A DNA stretch of 64,000 nucleotides, taken from Lewinellaceae bacterium. GTDB taxonomy: Bacteria > Bacteroidota > Bacteroidia > Chitinophagales > Saprospiraceae. Of the stretch, positions 8,061-18,700 are shown one piece after another; position 1 is the first letter of the stretch, and each line of letters starts with the position of its first letter. The position numbers and the translations under genes were made by a program. The notes under the pieces were generated by a model. That model was not told where the DNA came from and ran no database searches. It worked only from the letters and a program-made list of their open reading frames with translations. The stretch lies in NCBI GenBank assembly GCA_020636025.1, contig JACJYQ010000007.1, positions 124,001-188,000 on the forward strand, written 5' to 3'.

Positions 8061-9938
8061 ATGGCAGATGTTATTCAATTGTTACCTGAGAATGTGGCCA
8101 ACCAGATTGCCGCAGGCGAGGTGGTACAGCGTCCTGCATCGGTTGTAAAAGAGTTGCTGGAAAACGCAATAGATGCCGGAGCGACCCAAATAAAGCTAAT
8201 CATTAAGGATGCAGGTAAAACCCTCATCCAGGTGATTGACAATGGTTGTGGCATGTCGGAAACCGATGCACGAATGAGCTTCGAAAGGCATGCCACCTCC
8301 AAGATCAGGGATGCGAAAGACCTTTTTGCGATTAAAACCATGGGCTTTCGCGGGGAAGCCCTGGCATCCATTGCGGCAGTAGCTCAGGTGGAAATGAAAT
8401 CCCGGCGCAACAGCGATGAACTGGGCATTCGTCTGGTGGTGGAAGATTCAACTGTGAAAATACAGGAAGCCTGCCAAACACCTCAGGGTACCAGTATTGC
8501 GGTTAAAAACCTGTTTTACAATGTACCTGCCCGGCGTAATTTCCTAAAAGCCGACCCCGTGGAAATGCGGCACATCATCGATGAGTTCCAGCGGGTAGCG
8601 ATGGCCAATGGCGATGTGTTTTTCTCCTTTTTCCAAAACGATAATGAAATATTTCACCTGCCGGAGAGTAACCTGCGTCAACGGGTTGTGAAGATTTTTG
8701 GCGAGGCAGTGAATAAGAAACTTGTACCGGTTCAAGAAGAGACAGAAATACTCAAAATATCCGGATTCGTAGGGAAACCCGATTATTTTAAAAAGTCACG
8801 AGGTGAGCAACTGTTCTTTGTAAACAAACGATTTATTAAAAGCAATTACCTGCATCATGCGGTGGTGGCTGCTTATGAAGATATGTTGCCGGCTGATCAT
8901 CATCCACTGTACGTGTTGTTCCTCGATATTGATCCGTCAAGCATCGATATAAATGTACATCCAACAAAGCAGGAAATAAAGTTTGATGATGAAAGGCTGG
9001 TGTACAATTACCTTAAAGTAACCGTGCGTCACGCGCTTGGCCGAAATAACATTACACCCACTTTGGATTTTGAGCACGAGCCGGCTTTTCGGGCCATGCC
9101 TGTGCAAACTCCTACCATTCGCCCGGAAAGTGATGAACCAACCAGAGTGGGGGATTCCAAAGGCTCGCGCAGTACAGGTGATGAACGCAGACACAGTGAT
9201 AATCTGCGAAACTGGCAAAAGCTTTATGAGGGAATGGGATTGGCTGTCAGTAGAATAGAAGGGGATACTGAGGAGGGAAATGATTCCGATTCATCTGACT
9301 TTTTGCCGCCAGTTTCAAAACAGCCCAATGTAGAGATTCTGGAAATGGATGATGAGAAGGAGCAGTTTTCAAAAACGCAAAAAGAGCCATACCAAATTCA
9401 CGGTCAGTATATTGTCAACCACATCAAGTCAGGATTTATTCTGATAGACCAGCAGGCCGCCAGTGAGCGCATACTGTATGAACGATATCTGGCAGCTTTG
9501 GGAAACCAGCCAATTGCCACACAAAAAGCCTTGTTCCCCAAAACCATTGAATTGTCGCCTGCAGATGCAGCATTATTGACTGAAATTCTGGAAGAAGTGA
9601 ATTTTTTAGGTTTTGAAATCGCCGCGTTTGGTGGACAAACATTCGTTGTACACGGAACTCCGGCTAATTTGGATGCAAACATCCAGGAAGAGGCATTGTT
9701 GGAGAAGGTGCTGGCACAATACAAGGAAAATCTCGAAATGGAACTCAGTATTCATGATAATCTGGCGCGTTCTATGGCCAGAAATGCCTCCCTGAAAAGA
9801 GGACAGACATTAACCCCTACGGCTATGACCGATTTGATCGATCAGTTATTTGCCTGTGCCGTGCCATTTGCCAGTCCGGGTGGTCGCAAATGCTTCATTC
9901 AGTATGATTTGGATGCGATCAGAAAATCATTTGAATAA
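8061..9938 (+). CDS. mutL: DNA mismatch repair protein MutL
   Basis: MutL couples mismatch recognition by MutS to strand removal. The N-terminal GHKL ATPase domain (about residues 1-330) is intact: IAAGEVVQRPASVVKELLEN, DNGCGM, RHATSKI and GFRGEAL. An acidic low-complexity linker (about 350-440) leads to the C-terminal dimerisation domain. The metal-dependent nicking motif DQHA(x)2E(x)4E reads DQQAASERILYE, with Gln for His; the ACR-type motif reads MARNASLKRG and the CPHGRP region reads SPGGRK. The endonuclease site is therefore probably degenerate or altered. The 625-aa length is normal. Confidence 0.97.
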   Translation: MADVIQLLPENVANQIAAGEVVQRPASVVKELLENAIDAGATQIKLIIKDAGKTLIQVIDNGCGMSETDARMSFERHATSKIRDAKDLFAIKTMGFRGEALASIAAVAQVEMKSRRNSDELGIRLVVEDSTVKIQEACQTPQGTSIAVKNLFYNVPARRNFLKADPVEMRHIIDEFQRVAMANGDVFFSFFQNDNEIFHLPESNLRQRVVKIFGEAVNKKLVPVQEETEILKISGFVGKPDYFKKSRGEQLFFVNKRFIKSNYLHHAVVAAYEDMLPADHHPLYVLFLDIDPSSIDINVHPTKQEIKFDDERLVYNYLKVTVRHALGRNNITPTLDFEHEPAFRAMPVQTPTIRPESDEPTRVGDSKGSRSTGDERRHSDNLRNWQKLYEGMGLAVSRIEGDTEEGNDSDSSDFLPPVSKQPNVEILEMDDEKEQFSKTQKEPYQIHGQYIVNHIKSGFILIDQQAASERILYERYLAALGNQPIATQKALFPKTIELSPADAALLTEILEEVNFLGFEIAAFGGQTFVVHGTPANLDANIQEEALLEKVLAQYKENLEMELSIHDNLARSMARNASLKRGQTLTPTAMTDLIDQLFACAVPFASPGGRKCFIQYDLDAIRKSFE

Positions 9939-9972
9939 ACCTACTCTGCTTTAAACAACAAACCAGCAAAAA

Positions 9973-10644
9973 ATGTCCTTTTTTCAGTTCAATCTTCCAT
10001 TCCACGGGGTTGTCAAACATTTGATCATCATCAATGTACTCATGTTTATAGGTACGTATGCCATATTGGGTACAGAAGTGTTTGACTATGACCGTTTTGA
10101 CTACATTACCTTAGGAAGGATGCGACTGGCTGCCTTTTTGCCAGGATCGGAACATTTTGAGCCATATCAGATTTTTACCCACATGTTTATGCATGGTGAT
10201 ATCATGCACTTGCTGTTTAATATGCTGGCTATTTACTGGTTTGGTTCGATGGTTGAAATGGTTTGGGGGCCAAAGCGTTTTTTGTTTTTCTACTTTTTTT
10301 GCGGAATAGGTGCCTATTTGGTACAAACGGCAACACAATGGTGGGAGATTAGTCGTTTAGGAATAGATCCAACGCTTTGGAATGGTTCCTCTTTGGGGGC
10401 ATCCGGTGCGGTTTTTGGCATACTGGTAGCCTTTGCGATGAACTTTCCCAATCAGGAAATCAGGATGTTGTTTCCCCCAATCGCGATGCGAGCCAAGTAT
10501 TTTGTACCGATTATAGCCTTGCTGGAATTAGTGTATGGAGTAGGAGGATTTCAAACGGGCATAGCCCATTATGCACACCTTGGAGGTGCTTTATTTGGCT
10601 TTTTACTAATGTGGTACTGGTCTGGCTTCAGGCTTCGTTTTTAA
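9973..10644 (+). CDS. Rhomboid family intramembrane serine protease (first of pair)
   Basis: This 223-aa six-helix rhomboid cleaves transmembrane substrates within the membrane. The oxyanion region HMFMHGDIMHLLFNM carries the conserved His and Asn, GASGAVFG holds the serine nucleophile of the GxSG motif, and the AHLGG motif in the last helices gives the catalytic His. All are present, so it should be active. It starts 34 bp after mutL and 39 bp before a second rhomboid on the same strand, suggesting co-transcription. Confidence 0.92.
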   Translation: MSFFQFNLPFHGVVKHLIIINVLMFIGTYAILGTEVFDYDRFDYITLGRMRLAAFLPGSEHFEPYQIFTHMFMHGDIMHLLFNMLAIYWFGSMVEMVWGPKRFLFFYFFCGIGAYLVQTATQWWEISRLGIDPTLWNGSSLGASGAVFGILVAFAMNFPNQEIRMLFPPIAMRAKYFVPIIALLELVYGVGGFQTGIAHYAHLGGALFGFLLMWYWSGFRLRF

Positions 10645-10683
10645 TTTAGCGTCTAATCCCTGGGCCCACACCTAAAATAATTT

Positions 10684-11622
10684 ATGGCAATCTTTAATTC
10701 AATATGGGACGATCTTAAATATTCCCTTCGTACCGGGAATATGGTTACCAAACTGGTGGTGATCAATTTTGCTGTCTTTGTGATCATGAAACTTGCCTAC
10801 GTCCTATTGGGAGGTTTTACCCTGGGATATCCAGACGGGCTGTACGTCAAAGTACTACATTATTTGTGCATCCCCGCCAGTCTTGCAACCTTGCTATGGC
10901 AGCCCTGGAGCCTGTTCTCACACATGTTTCTGCATGATGCATTCTGGCATTTGGCGGGTAATATGATGATCCTCTTGATTTTTGGCCGAATCGTTGGGGA
11001 TCTAATAGGGGATCGCCGTGTCTTGCCGCTGTACATCATGGGTGGATTAGCCGGAGGTGTATTTTTTATCATTTCAGCACTATTTGGCTTCTTGCCCTCA
11101 GGAGGTTATGCACTGGGGGCATCTGCGGCTGTTATGTCTCTGGGAGGGGCCGCATTGATCTTGGCTCCCGATTATAAGGTGCAGCTGTTGGCTCTCGGAG
11201 CTGTGAAAGTTAAGTATATCGTGTTGGTTTTGGTACTGTTGGATCTTACCGCCATTGCAGGGCGGTACGAATCTGGAGGGCCTTTGGCACACATCGCCGG
11301 GTTTGTCCTTGGGTGCATCGTTATCTACCAGCTAAGAGATGGACAGGATTGGTCGGAAAAAATAAACCGGGTGATGGGGAAAATTGTCGGGTTGTTCAAA
11401 GCAAATCAATCTTCTGGACAAGCCAAAGGCCAAAAAAGAGCTGCCGGAAATATGCGAACCACCTATACCAGTTTCAAGGACAAAGACAGAAAGGCTAAAA
11501 GTGAATCGGATCAGACTTTTCAGGAGCAGCTTGACGGCATCCTGGATAAAATAAAACAGTCCGGATACGAAAGCCTATCACAGGAGGAAAAAGATTTTCT
11601 CTACAAAGCAAGTCAGAAATAG
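10684..11622 (+). CDS. Rhomboid family protease with cytosolic C-terminal tail (second of pair)
   Basis: The 312-aa protein has a rhomboid core (about residues 20-215) with HMFLHDAFWHLAGNM, the serine motif GASAAVM and the His motif AHIAG. It differs from its neighbour by a soluble, charged tail of about 90 residues rich in Lys, Asp and Gln. That tail ends in a short helical region (LDGILDKIKQSGYESLSQEE) also seen at the C-terminus of other Bacteroidota rhomboids. The serine motif has Ala in place of the second Gly (GASA rather than GASG). Substrates are unknown. Confidence 0.9.
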   Translation: MAIFNSIWDDLKYSLRTGNMVTKLVVINFAVFVIMKLAYVLLGGFTLGYPDGLYVKVLHYLCIPASLATLLWQPWSLFSHMFLHDAFWHLAGNMMILLIFGRIVGDLIGDRRVLPLYIMGGLAGGVFFIISALFGFLPSGGYALGASAAVMSLGGAALILAPDYKVQLLALGAVKVKYIVLVLVLLDLTAIAGRYESGGPLAHIAGFVLGCIVIYQLRDGQDWSEKINRVMGKIVGLFKANQSSGQAKGQKRAAGNMRTTYTSFKDKDRKAKSESDQTFQEQLDGILDKIKQSGYESLSQEEKDFLYKASQK

Positions 11623-11641
11623 CTCAAGTCAGTTTCCCAAA

Positions 11642-12694
11642 ATGCAATCCATACTCAGATATTCGCTGCAATTGATAAGTGCTTTTGTGATTCTGCTTAC
11701 GCTGTTATCCTATGTATGCCCTATGGTGAACCCAGCTTCTTTTTCCTGGCTGGCCTTTATTGGAACTGCATTTCCCTGGCTGTTATTTCTCAATATTTTA
11801 CTCTTATTGTTTTGGGCCTGGAGGTTTAACAGATTTGCGCTATACCATTTGGCCATCATTGTTTTTGGCTGGGCATACGTTACAGGCTTCATTGGCTTTG
11901 ATTTGGTTGGAGACAACGTACCTGAAGATGCGATTACTGTTTGCACACACAACCTGGGCAACATTTATCAGGGAAAGAAACCAACAGATGCCTGGCGGCA
12001 AGACAGAATTTCAGCTTACGCAGGCTTCCTAAAACAGCATGCGGTCCCGGATATCCTGTGTACACAAGAAACAAGTGGCAAATTTTACCGCCCACTGGCC
12101 GAAAAACTTGAATACCCTTACTCCTTTAATTTGAAGAAAGGAACCGTCATCCTGAGCAAATTCCCGATTCAATCCGGTGGTGATGTGCCATTTGGAAAGA
12201 CCGCGAACTCTATCCTGTGGGCCGATATCAAGGTGAAAGGGTCGAAAATTATACGGGTTTACAATGTACACCTGCAATCAAACCGTGTAACCCAGGCTAC
12301 AGAACGAGTCCTGAAAAAAGGAGAACTGGATGAAGGAGAGACCTGGCAGAATATTGGAAGTGTACTAGACAAGGTAGGTGGGGCAACGGGGATTCGGGCT
12401 CTACAGGCCAAGAAACTCAGAGAACACATTGCCTCTTCAAAATACCCGGTCATCGTTTGCGGAGATTTCAATGATACCCCTAATTCCTATGTTTATTCAG
12501 TTTTATCAGAAGGGCTAAACGATACCTTTCGGGAAAAGGGATTTGGCTTTGGAACCACCTTTGCTGGCGACCTGCCGTTTCTCCGCATCGACTATATACT
12601 CACCGAGAAAATCATGGTACCATATAATTGCAAGGTGGTAAAGAATCCCGATTATTCAGATCATTATCCTGTATTTTCAAGTATCGGGCTTTAG
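11642..12694 (+). CDS. Membrane-anchored endonuclease/exonuclease/phosphatase (EEP) family protein
   Basis: About three N-terminal hydrophobic segments (residues 8-95) precede an EEP domain. CTHNLGN, ILCTQET, YNVHLQS, VCGDFNDTPNS, RIDYIL and YSDHYPVFSSI are the metal and catalytic motifs in family order. EEP enzymes cut nucleic acids or phosphoester lipids; the membrane anchor with the domain outside resembles other Bacteroidota members of unknown substrate. It follows the rhomboid pair by 19 bp and is probably the last gene of the mutL-rhomboid cluster. Confidence 0.9.
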   Translation: MQSILRYSLQLISAFVILLTLLSYVCPMVNPASFSWLAFIGTAFPWLLFLNILLLLFWAWRFNRFALYHLAIIVFGWAYVTGFIGFDLVGDNVPEDAITVCTHNLGNIYQGKKPTDAWRQDRISAYAGFLKQHAVPDILCTQETSGKFYRPLAEKLEYPYSFNLKKGTVILSKFPIQSGGDVPFGKTANSILWADIKVKGSKIIRVYNVHLQSNRVTQATERVLKKGELDEGETWQNIGSVLDKVGGATGIRALQAKKLREHIASSKYPVIVCGDFNDTPNSYVYSVLSEGLNDTFREKGFGFGTTFAGDLPFLRIDYILTEKIMVPYNCKVVKNPDYSDHYPVFSSIGL

Positions 12695-12743
12695 GGTATT
12701 TCAGGAAAAAGATGGCCTCTCGCCAATTTTTTCCATGGATTGC

Positions 12744-12777
12744 AAAAAAAGGCCTTGAATTGTATCATTCAAGGCCT
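12744..12777 (-). terminator. Terminator of the minus-strand lipoprotein gene
   Basis: AGGCCTTGAAT (12750-12760) and ATTCAAGGCCT (12767-12777) form a perfect 11-bp stem with a 6-nt loop. Read on the minus strand the stem is followed by TTTTTTT. It lies between two convergent genes and may also serve the EEP gene. Confidence 0.85.
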
Positions 12778-12805
12778 AATACTTTAGGGTTTATGGTTCT
12801 GAGGT

Positions 12806-13999
12806 TTATAAGATGGCTCTACTGCCTCGTAATTCATGTCTTAACTCAGGTTTCAGACGATCTGCAGCCTGTGCAAGCATATCCAGATCGTGAGGGAAAG
12901 GCAATGGGCTACAATCTAAAAGTACTTTGGTTTCTTTGCTGAGTGCACGGGCATCACCTTTGTAAGTGGCGGCAAAATGTTCGAAAACAACTTCAGTTGC
13001 CAGGTTGCAGCTCTCCAGTGAAACGTCGCGGTTTGCATCAATTATTTCAATAAATCCACCCAGGCGCGCGGCTTTGGTTTGGTGGATTTCAAGGACCTTG
13101 GCGCGGACGTTTACGTACTTTGGTTTTTTAATGTCGTTACCCAAACTGTCCTTTTTCACGTTACCGCGCTTGTCCAGTTCGTATTCCCATCCATCCTGAA
13201 TTCTTTTCTCATCTACATAGGCACGCTCTGCTATTCTTTCAGGGCTTATATCAATGTTGCGAATGTTGAACACGGCTTTGTAATCAAATTGTTCGCCTGG
13301 TTTTGCATCAAAGTAGAATGCTTTCCATTCGCTGTCAAGCTCCTGTTTGCTTATGGCCAGGAGTCGATCAGTGAAATCCTGGGGCAATATTTTTCCAGAC
13401 TGGTTTTTCACTTCCAGTAAAATATAAGAAGTTCCGAGGTCGCGTGCTTTGGCCATCAGGTCAACCCGATCGAGGTAATTTTGGTAATAGCGGCGTCCAA
13501 GGTCATTCAACAAACTGTAGGCTTTGCGGGCAGCCAGTTTGTCTCCATTTTCTGCTCGGTTTAGCAAAACAGTAGCCTGATCGTACAAATAAGCGGCAGC
13601 ATTTTTCCGGCTATTAATTTCCATGCGGCTTATATCCACGAATTCGAATTGAGCCTTATAACCCTTGCTGGATACAAGTGGGGTTAGTGGCCGTACCTTA
13701 TTCTGACGATCCATGATATCAAGATGGAGGACATGGATCTTCTCCCAGAGTTCCGGGCGGCCTTCAGACATTAGCGAATTTACCAGTGCCATGTCACGGT
13801 CCTGGGCTTTTTTAAAGGCAGCTTCAAGGCCCTGAACATATTCGGTTTGTTTCTTTTGTTTTCCTCTGAGTTTGCGGACACAAAGGTCGATGGCGTCGTC
13901 GTAATTGCCACTTTCCACGTATTTCTTTACGGTTTGGCAATTGCTCAGTAAAAATGACAACAAGAACAGAGCGGCGAAATTTTGGAAGTTGGCTTTCAT
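12806..13999 (-). CDS. Predicted lipoprotein of unknown function, helical repeat-like
   Basis: The 397-aa protein starts with a signal peptide and lipobox (LSNC, about residues 18-21). The next 200 residues are helix rich and resemble TPR-type solenoids (YVESGNYDDAIDLCVRKLRG, and a YQNYLDRVDLMAKARDLG stretch). The second half looks mixed alpha/beta, with no motif I recognise. It is probably anchored in the envelope. It stands alone: divergent from the isomerase-like gene across a 414-bp gap and ending at a strong terminator. Confidence 0.75.
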   Translation of the reverse strand: MKANFQNFAALFLLSFLLSNCQTVKKYVESGNYDDAIDLCVRKLRGKQKKQTEYVQGLEAAFKKAQDRDMALVNSLMSEGRPELWEKIHVLHLDIMDRQNKVRPLTPLVSSKGYKAQFEFVDISRMEINSRKNAAAYLYDQATVLLNRAENGDKLAARKAYSLLNDLGRRYYQNYLDRVDLMAKARDLGTSYILLEVKNQSGKILPQDFTDRLLAISKQELDSEWKAFYFDAKPGEQFDYKAVFNIRNIDISPERIAERAYVDEKRIQDGWEYELDKRGNVKKDSLGNDIKKPKYVNVRAKVLEIHQTKAARLGGFIEIIDANRDVSLESCNLATEVVFEHFAATYKGDARALSKETKVLLDCSPLPFPHDLDMLAQAADRLKPELRHELRGSRAIL

Positions 14000-14413
14000 A
14001 ACGTGTGATTTTTAATTCAACAAATACTTGGCTCGCGGGTGATTTGAATTGATAACCGAAAGGTGCAGGTTAAAATGACATGGTACTTTTAAATCATGTT
14101 ATGGTTTTTGCAAAATTTGTTAAAATTGAAAACGATCTGTAAATGGCTGTGAACCATTCGTAAAATATAATTTGATTTTAGTGGTTTGGATCATCCCGGA
14201 ATGGAAATACGGGGTTTCACGATGATTACTTTTCCTGGGTTGATTGGTTAATGCTAACCAATGATTCATGCTCAATTTGAGTAGGCCTTAAGAGGTTGCA
14301 GAGACTTGCAATGTGTCCTTATTTTAGAAATTTGAATATAAAGAGCACTACTGCATTGTGTCATTTGAAGTTTTTAATAGATGTTTGTGATCGTAACATT
14401 CACGATCAGCATT
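14000..14413. other. 414-bp divergent intergenic region with short palindromes
   Basis: ATTGGTTA-ATGC-TAACCAAT (14243-14262) is a perfect 8-bp hairpin, CTCAATTTGAG follows at 14271-14281, and TGATCGT/ACGATCA forms a 7-bp dyad at about 14387-14407, just before the start of the isomerase-like gene. Any of these could be operators; none matches a consensus I can name. No gene is seen. Confidence 0.45.
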
Positions 14414-15466
14414 ATGACAACAGTAAAAGGTCCCGCCATTTTCTTAGCCCAGTTTATGGGTGATGAAGCCCCATTCAACTCTTTGGAAAGTATATGCAAA
14501 TGGGCCGCTTCCCTGGGATATATAGGAGTTCAGATCCCAACCTGGGATGAGCGATTGATCGACCTCGAAAAAGCCGCCAACAGCAAGGACTATTGTGATG
14601 ATTTAAAAGGCCGTGTGGAAGCATGTGGTGTTCAGATTACAGAACTTTCCACCCATTTGCAAGGGCAGCTTGTGGCCGTTAACCCTGCGTATGATCTGAT
14701 GTTTGACGCATTTGCTCCGAAACATCTTCACGGGAAGCCAGCTGCCAGAACAGAATGGGCCATCGCTACTTTGAAAAATGCAGCAAAAGCGAGTGAAAAT
14801 CTTGGACTTGATGCACATGTGAGTTTTTCTGGTTCACTGATTTGGCATACAGTTTATCCATGGCCTCAACGTCCGAAGGGCCTGGTGGATGCAGCTTTCA
14901 AGGAATTAGCCAATCGCTGGATGCCTATTTTTAATGCTTTTGAAGATGCTGGTGTAGACTTGTGTTTTGAACTCCATCCAAATGAAGACCTGCATGATGG
15001 AATCACATTTGAGCGCTTTCTGGCTGCGGTGAACAATCACAAACGCTGTAATATACTATATGACCCATCCCATTTTGTTTTACAACAACTTGACTACTTG
15101 CAATTCATCGACTTTTATCACGAGCGAATCAAGATGTTCCATGTGAAAGACGCGGAGTTTAACCCCAACGGGAAATGTGGTGTTTATGGCGGTTATCAAG
15201 ATTGGGTTGATCGCCCGGGCCGTTTCCGTTCTTTGGGTGATGGACAAGTGGATTTTGCCGGAATATTTTCAAAACTTGCCCAATATGATTTTAAAGGCTG
15301 GGCTGTGCTGGAGTGGGAATGCTGCATCAAAGATTCAGAACAAGGCGCACAGGAGGGTGCTCCATTTATTCAGGACCATATTATTAAAGTAGCCGGTCGC
15401 GCTTTTGATGATTTTGCCGGCACAGAGGTAGACGAAGCGATGATAAAGAAGATAATAGGTTTGTAA
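14414..15466 (+). CDS. Sugar phosphate isomerase/epimerase family protein (xylose isomerase-like TIM barrel)
   Basis: This 350-aa AP endonuclease 2/xylose isomerase-like TIM barrel is a family that isomerises or epimerises sugars and polyols with a divalent metal. Metal-ligand type motifs include CFELHPNE, ILYDPSHF, MFHVKDAEF and VLEWECC. I chose the ATG at 14414 over the in-frame ATG at 14381 because the protein then begins MTTVKGPAIFLAQF, directly before the first barrel strand, and the upstream 11 residues are encoded by the 14387-14407 dyad. It is monocistronic. Substrate unknown; a link to inositol or uncommon sugar catabolism is only a guess. Confidence 0.85.
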   Translation: MTTVKGPAIFLAQFMGDEAPFNSLESICKWAASLGYIGVQIPTWDERLIDLEKAANSKDYCDDLKGRVEACGVQITELSTHLQGQLVAVNPAYDLMFDAFAPKHLHGKPAARTEWAIATLKNAAKASENLGLDAHVSFSGSLIWHTVYPWPQRPKGLVDAAFKELANRWMPIFNAFEDAGVDLCFELHPNEDLHDGITFERFLAAVNNHKRCNILYDPSHFVLQQLDYLQFIDFYHERIKMFHVKDAEFNPNGKCGVYGGYQDWVDRPGRFRSLGDGQVDFAGIFSKLAQYDFKGWAVLEWECCIKDSEQGAQEGAPFIQDHIIKVAGRAFDDFAGTEVDEAMIKKIIGL

Positions 15467-15740
15467 GAGTTGATGCAAAGAAGGAATTGTTCAGACTTTT
15501 GAAGTAAGGTAAATAGGTGATGTATGATGGTTCTTACCATTGATTAGGTGTCAAGAACATCTTACTTGAATTTTCAAGACCATCTTCAATACAAATCCAA
15601 TTTTATCTTCACCTTAATCCTGGTTTAAATTAGACTGCAAATTGCCAAATTGCCAAAATTTTTTGCACCCGGCATTGCGGGATGCTACATTCGCCGAATC
15701 ATTCTTTGAAATATTTATCCAAACCAAGCTCCTTTTCAAC

Positions 15741-18700
15741 ATGTGTAGAAATCTTTTTTCCTTATTGTGGTTACTCCTTTTTACCGGTATCCTCAATGGC
15801 CAGTCTTTGTGGTCCGAGATGCCTCAGGGTGCCCTTCCTAATGGCGGAGAACGCCGGATCGTACCTGATAAATTCCGGTCCATGCAATTGGATCTTAATG
15901 TTTTACAACCTGTCTTGGCGGCTGCACCGGATCTATACTCCAGCTCCGCTCCTGACAACGTATCGGTATTAGAAATTCCTCGTCCTGACGGAAAGTCGAG
16001 CCATTTTCAAATCTATGAAGCAGCTGTAATGGCTCCGGCATTGCAGGCGAAATATCCTGAAATCCGCTGCTATACAGGTCGTTCTCTTGAGGATCCTTCT
16101 GAAAAAATAAAACTTGACCTGACACCTTGGGGATTCCACGCCATGGTTACTTCTCCAAATCACGACGCCTACTTTATTGATCCAATGTTTCATGGCAATA
16201 AAGAAAACTATGTTGTGTATTTTAAAAAGGATTATAAACCATCAAAAGAAGATGCTAACTGGACCTGTGAAACGCCCAATCCGGATAACGCTGTTGAGCT
16301 TGGGCCTATTAAGGCACACTCCAGCGCAGAACCCGATTTTCAGGGTGATACTCAGTTGAGACGCTACAGGCTTGCACTTGCCTGTACTGGAGAATACGCC
16401 ACTTTCCACGGTGGTACCAAACCATTGGTACTGGCTGCCATGAACACCTCCATAAATCGTGTAAACAGCGTTTATGAAAACGATTTTGCTGTAACCCTTC
16501 AGATCATAGCCAACAACGATGTACTGATATTCCTGGACGCAGCTACTGATCCGTATACCAACAATAATGGAGGAACCATGCTGGGGCAGAATCAGACTAC
16601 TTGTAACAACCTGATTGGAACAGCCAACTATGACATGGGCCACGTATTTAGCACCGGAGGTGGCGGTGTGGCAAACCTGGCCGTTATTTGTGGCAACTCA
16701 AAAGCCAGGGGTGTAACCGGTCTGGGTGCTCCCGTTGGCGATCCATTTGATATCGATTATGTAGCGCATGAAATGGGTCACCAGTTTGGAGGTAACCATA
16801 CATTTAACAATTGTTCGGGTAACAATGGCCAGTCTTCGGCAGTAGAAACAGGTAGCGGTATTACCATCATGGCCTATGCCGGAATTTGTGGCAGTAACAA
16901 CGTAGATGCACACAGTCTTGATTACTTCCACGGGTATAACCTCACCGAAATGGGATCTTTCATTTACAATGGTGGTGGAAATACATGCCCTGAAAAAATT
17001 GCCTCTGGGAACCACAACCCAACTGTTGAAGCCGGGCCAAATTATACCATTCCAAAGTCGACTCCATTTGCTCTTACTGCTGTTGGCAGTGATATGGATG
17101 GAGATACACTTACCTACACCTGGGAACAAATGGACAACGGTAACGCTTCCTCTCCGCCACAGTCAAGCAATGCTGCGGGCCCATTGTTCCGTCCATTTAA
17201 AGGCACTACTTCACCGACACGCGTTTTCCCAAGATTGGTAGACATCATCAACAATGCAAACCCGACCTGGGAAAAACTGCCTGGCGTTGCCCGAGTGATG
17301 AGTTTCCGAGTTTCCTTACGTGACAATGACTGGTTTGCCGGGTGTACGGATGAGGATGACATGTTTGTAACAGTAGATGGTAATTCAGGTCCATTTTTAG
17401 TAACTCAGCCGAATACCAACATTGGATGGACCATCGGCAGCCAGGAAACTGTAACCTGGGATGTGGCCAACACTACGGCAGCGCCTGTTTCCTGCTCACA
17501 TGTGCGGATACTATTGTCGACAGATGGTGGTTTTACATACCCAATCGTTTTGGCTGATAATGAGCCAAATGATGGTATGGCAACCATTACTGTACCTAAC
17601 AACGAAGGCACTACTTGCCGTGTGAAAGTAGAAGGAATGGGCAATATCTTCTTTGATATTTCCAATGCGAACTTCCACATTGACCAACCAGTTGTGCCAA
17701 CGTTTTTTATGGTTTCAGATATAGCCCAGGCTACAGTTTGCGCTGGAGACACAGCAACCATTAATCTGGACTTCACCTCGGTGTTGAGCTTTAACACACC
17801 TGCAGACATATCCATAACCGGCGCTCCTGCTGGAAGCACCATAGATATTACGCCCAATCCGGTTGTTCCTGGCAACGCTGCTGTAGTACAACTGAGTGGT
17901 TTTACAGCGGCAATGGCTGGAACCTACAACCTGGATATTGAGGCAGTAGCTGGAGGTATTACCCGTAACATAGCGTTTACGCTGCAAGTTTTCCCTGGTC
18001 TTCCGGCAACAGCTTCCCTGCTAAGCCCGGCCGACGGCGCTATTGGGGCCTCCACATTTGAAACCTTGTCATGGAATAACGGCTTTGCAACATCCGCCTT
18101 GGTAGAAGTGGCCACAAACCCGTCTTTCTCTGCGGGTTCAATAGTTACTTCCACAAGCGTGAGCGACACTGCCTTGGCACTTGCAAATCTGGACCCGGCT
18201 ACAGTTTATTACTGGCGTGTAACAAACTCCAACGACTGCGGAACAGCATCAGGATCCAGTGTATTTGCATTCCAGACCGGTGGTCAGGATTGTGGACATG
18301 AGTACAGCAGCACGGACATTCCTGTAACAATTGATGCAGCAACGGTTAATACCATTGAATCAAGCCTGACCGTTGCCGATAACAATGTTATTGCTGATGT
18401 GGACTTGTCGCTATTTATTTTGCATACCTACACCGGGGATTTGATTGCATCTCTTATTTCTCCTACAAATGATACCATTCAACTGTTTGACCAGCCGGGT
18501 GTTCCCGCTTCTCCATTTGGATGTCCGGGAGATGATGCACTGCTCACATTTGATGACCAGGCTGCCCAAACAGCAACAGATCTTGAGAACATGTGTGTTG
18601 GCACCCCTCCTTCGCTGAGCGGCACCTTCCAGCCAATTGGCTCTTTGGCCACATTAAATGGTAAAAGTGCCATGGGTGACTGGAGACTGGTGGTAACGGA

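Noticed and set aside
14387..14407. CRP-type operator before the isomerase-like gene
   Set aside because: The spacing and half-sites do not match TGTGA-N6-TCACA; it remains only a short dyad.
15642..15740. TTG start extending the metalloprotease by 33 residues
   Set aside because: The signal peptide begins at the ATG 15741, so the extension would bury it.
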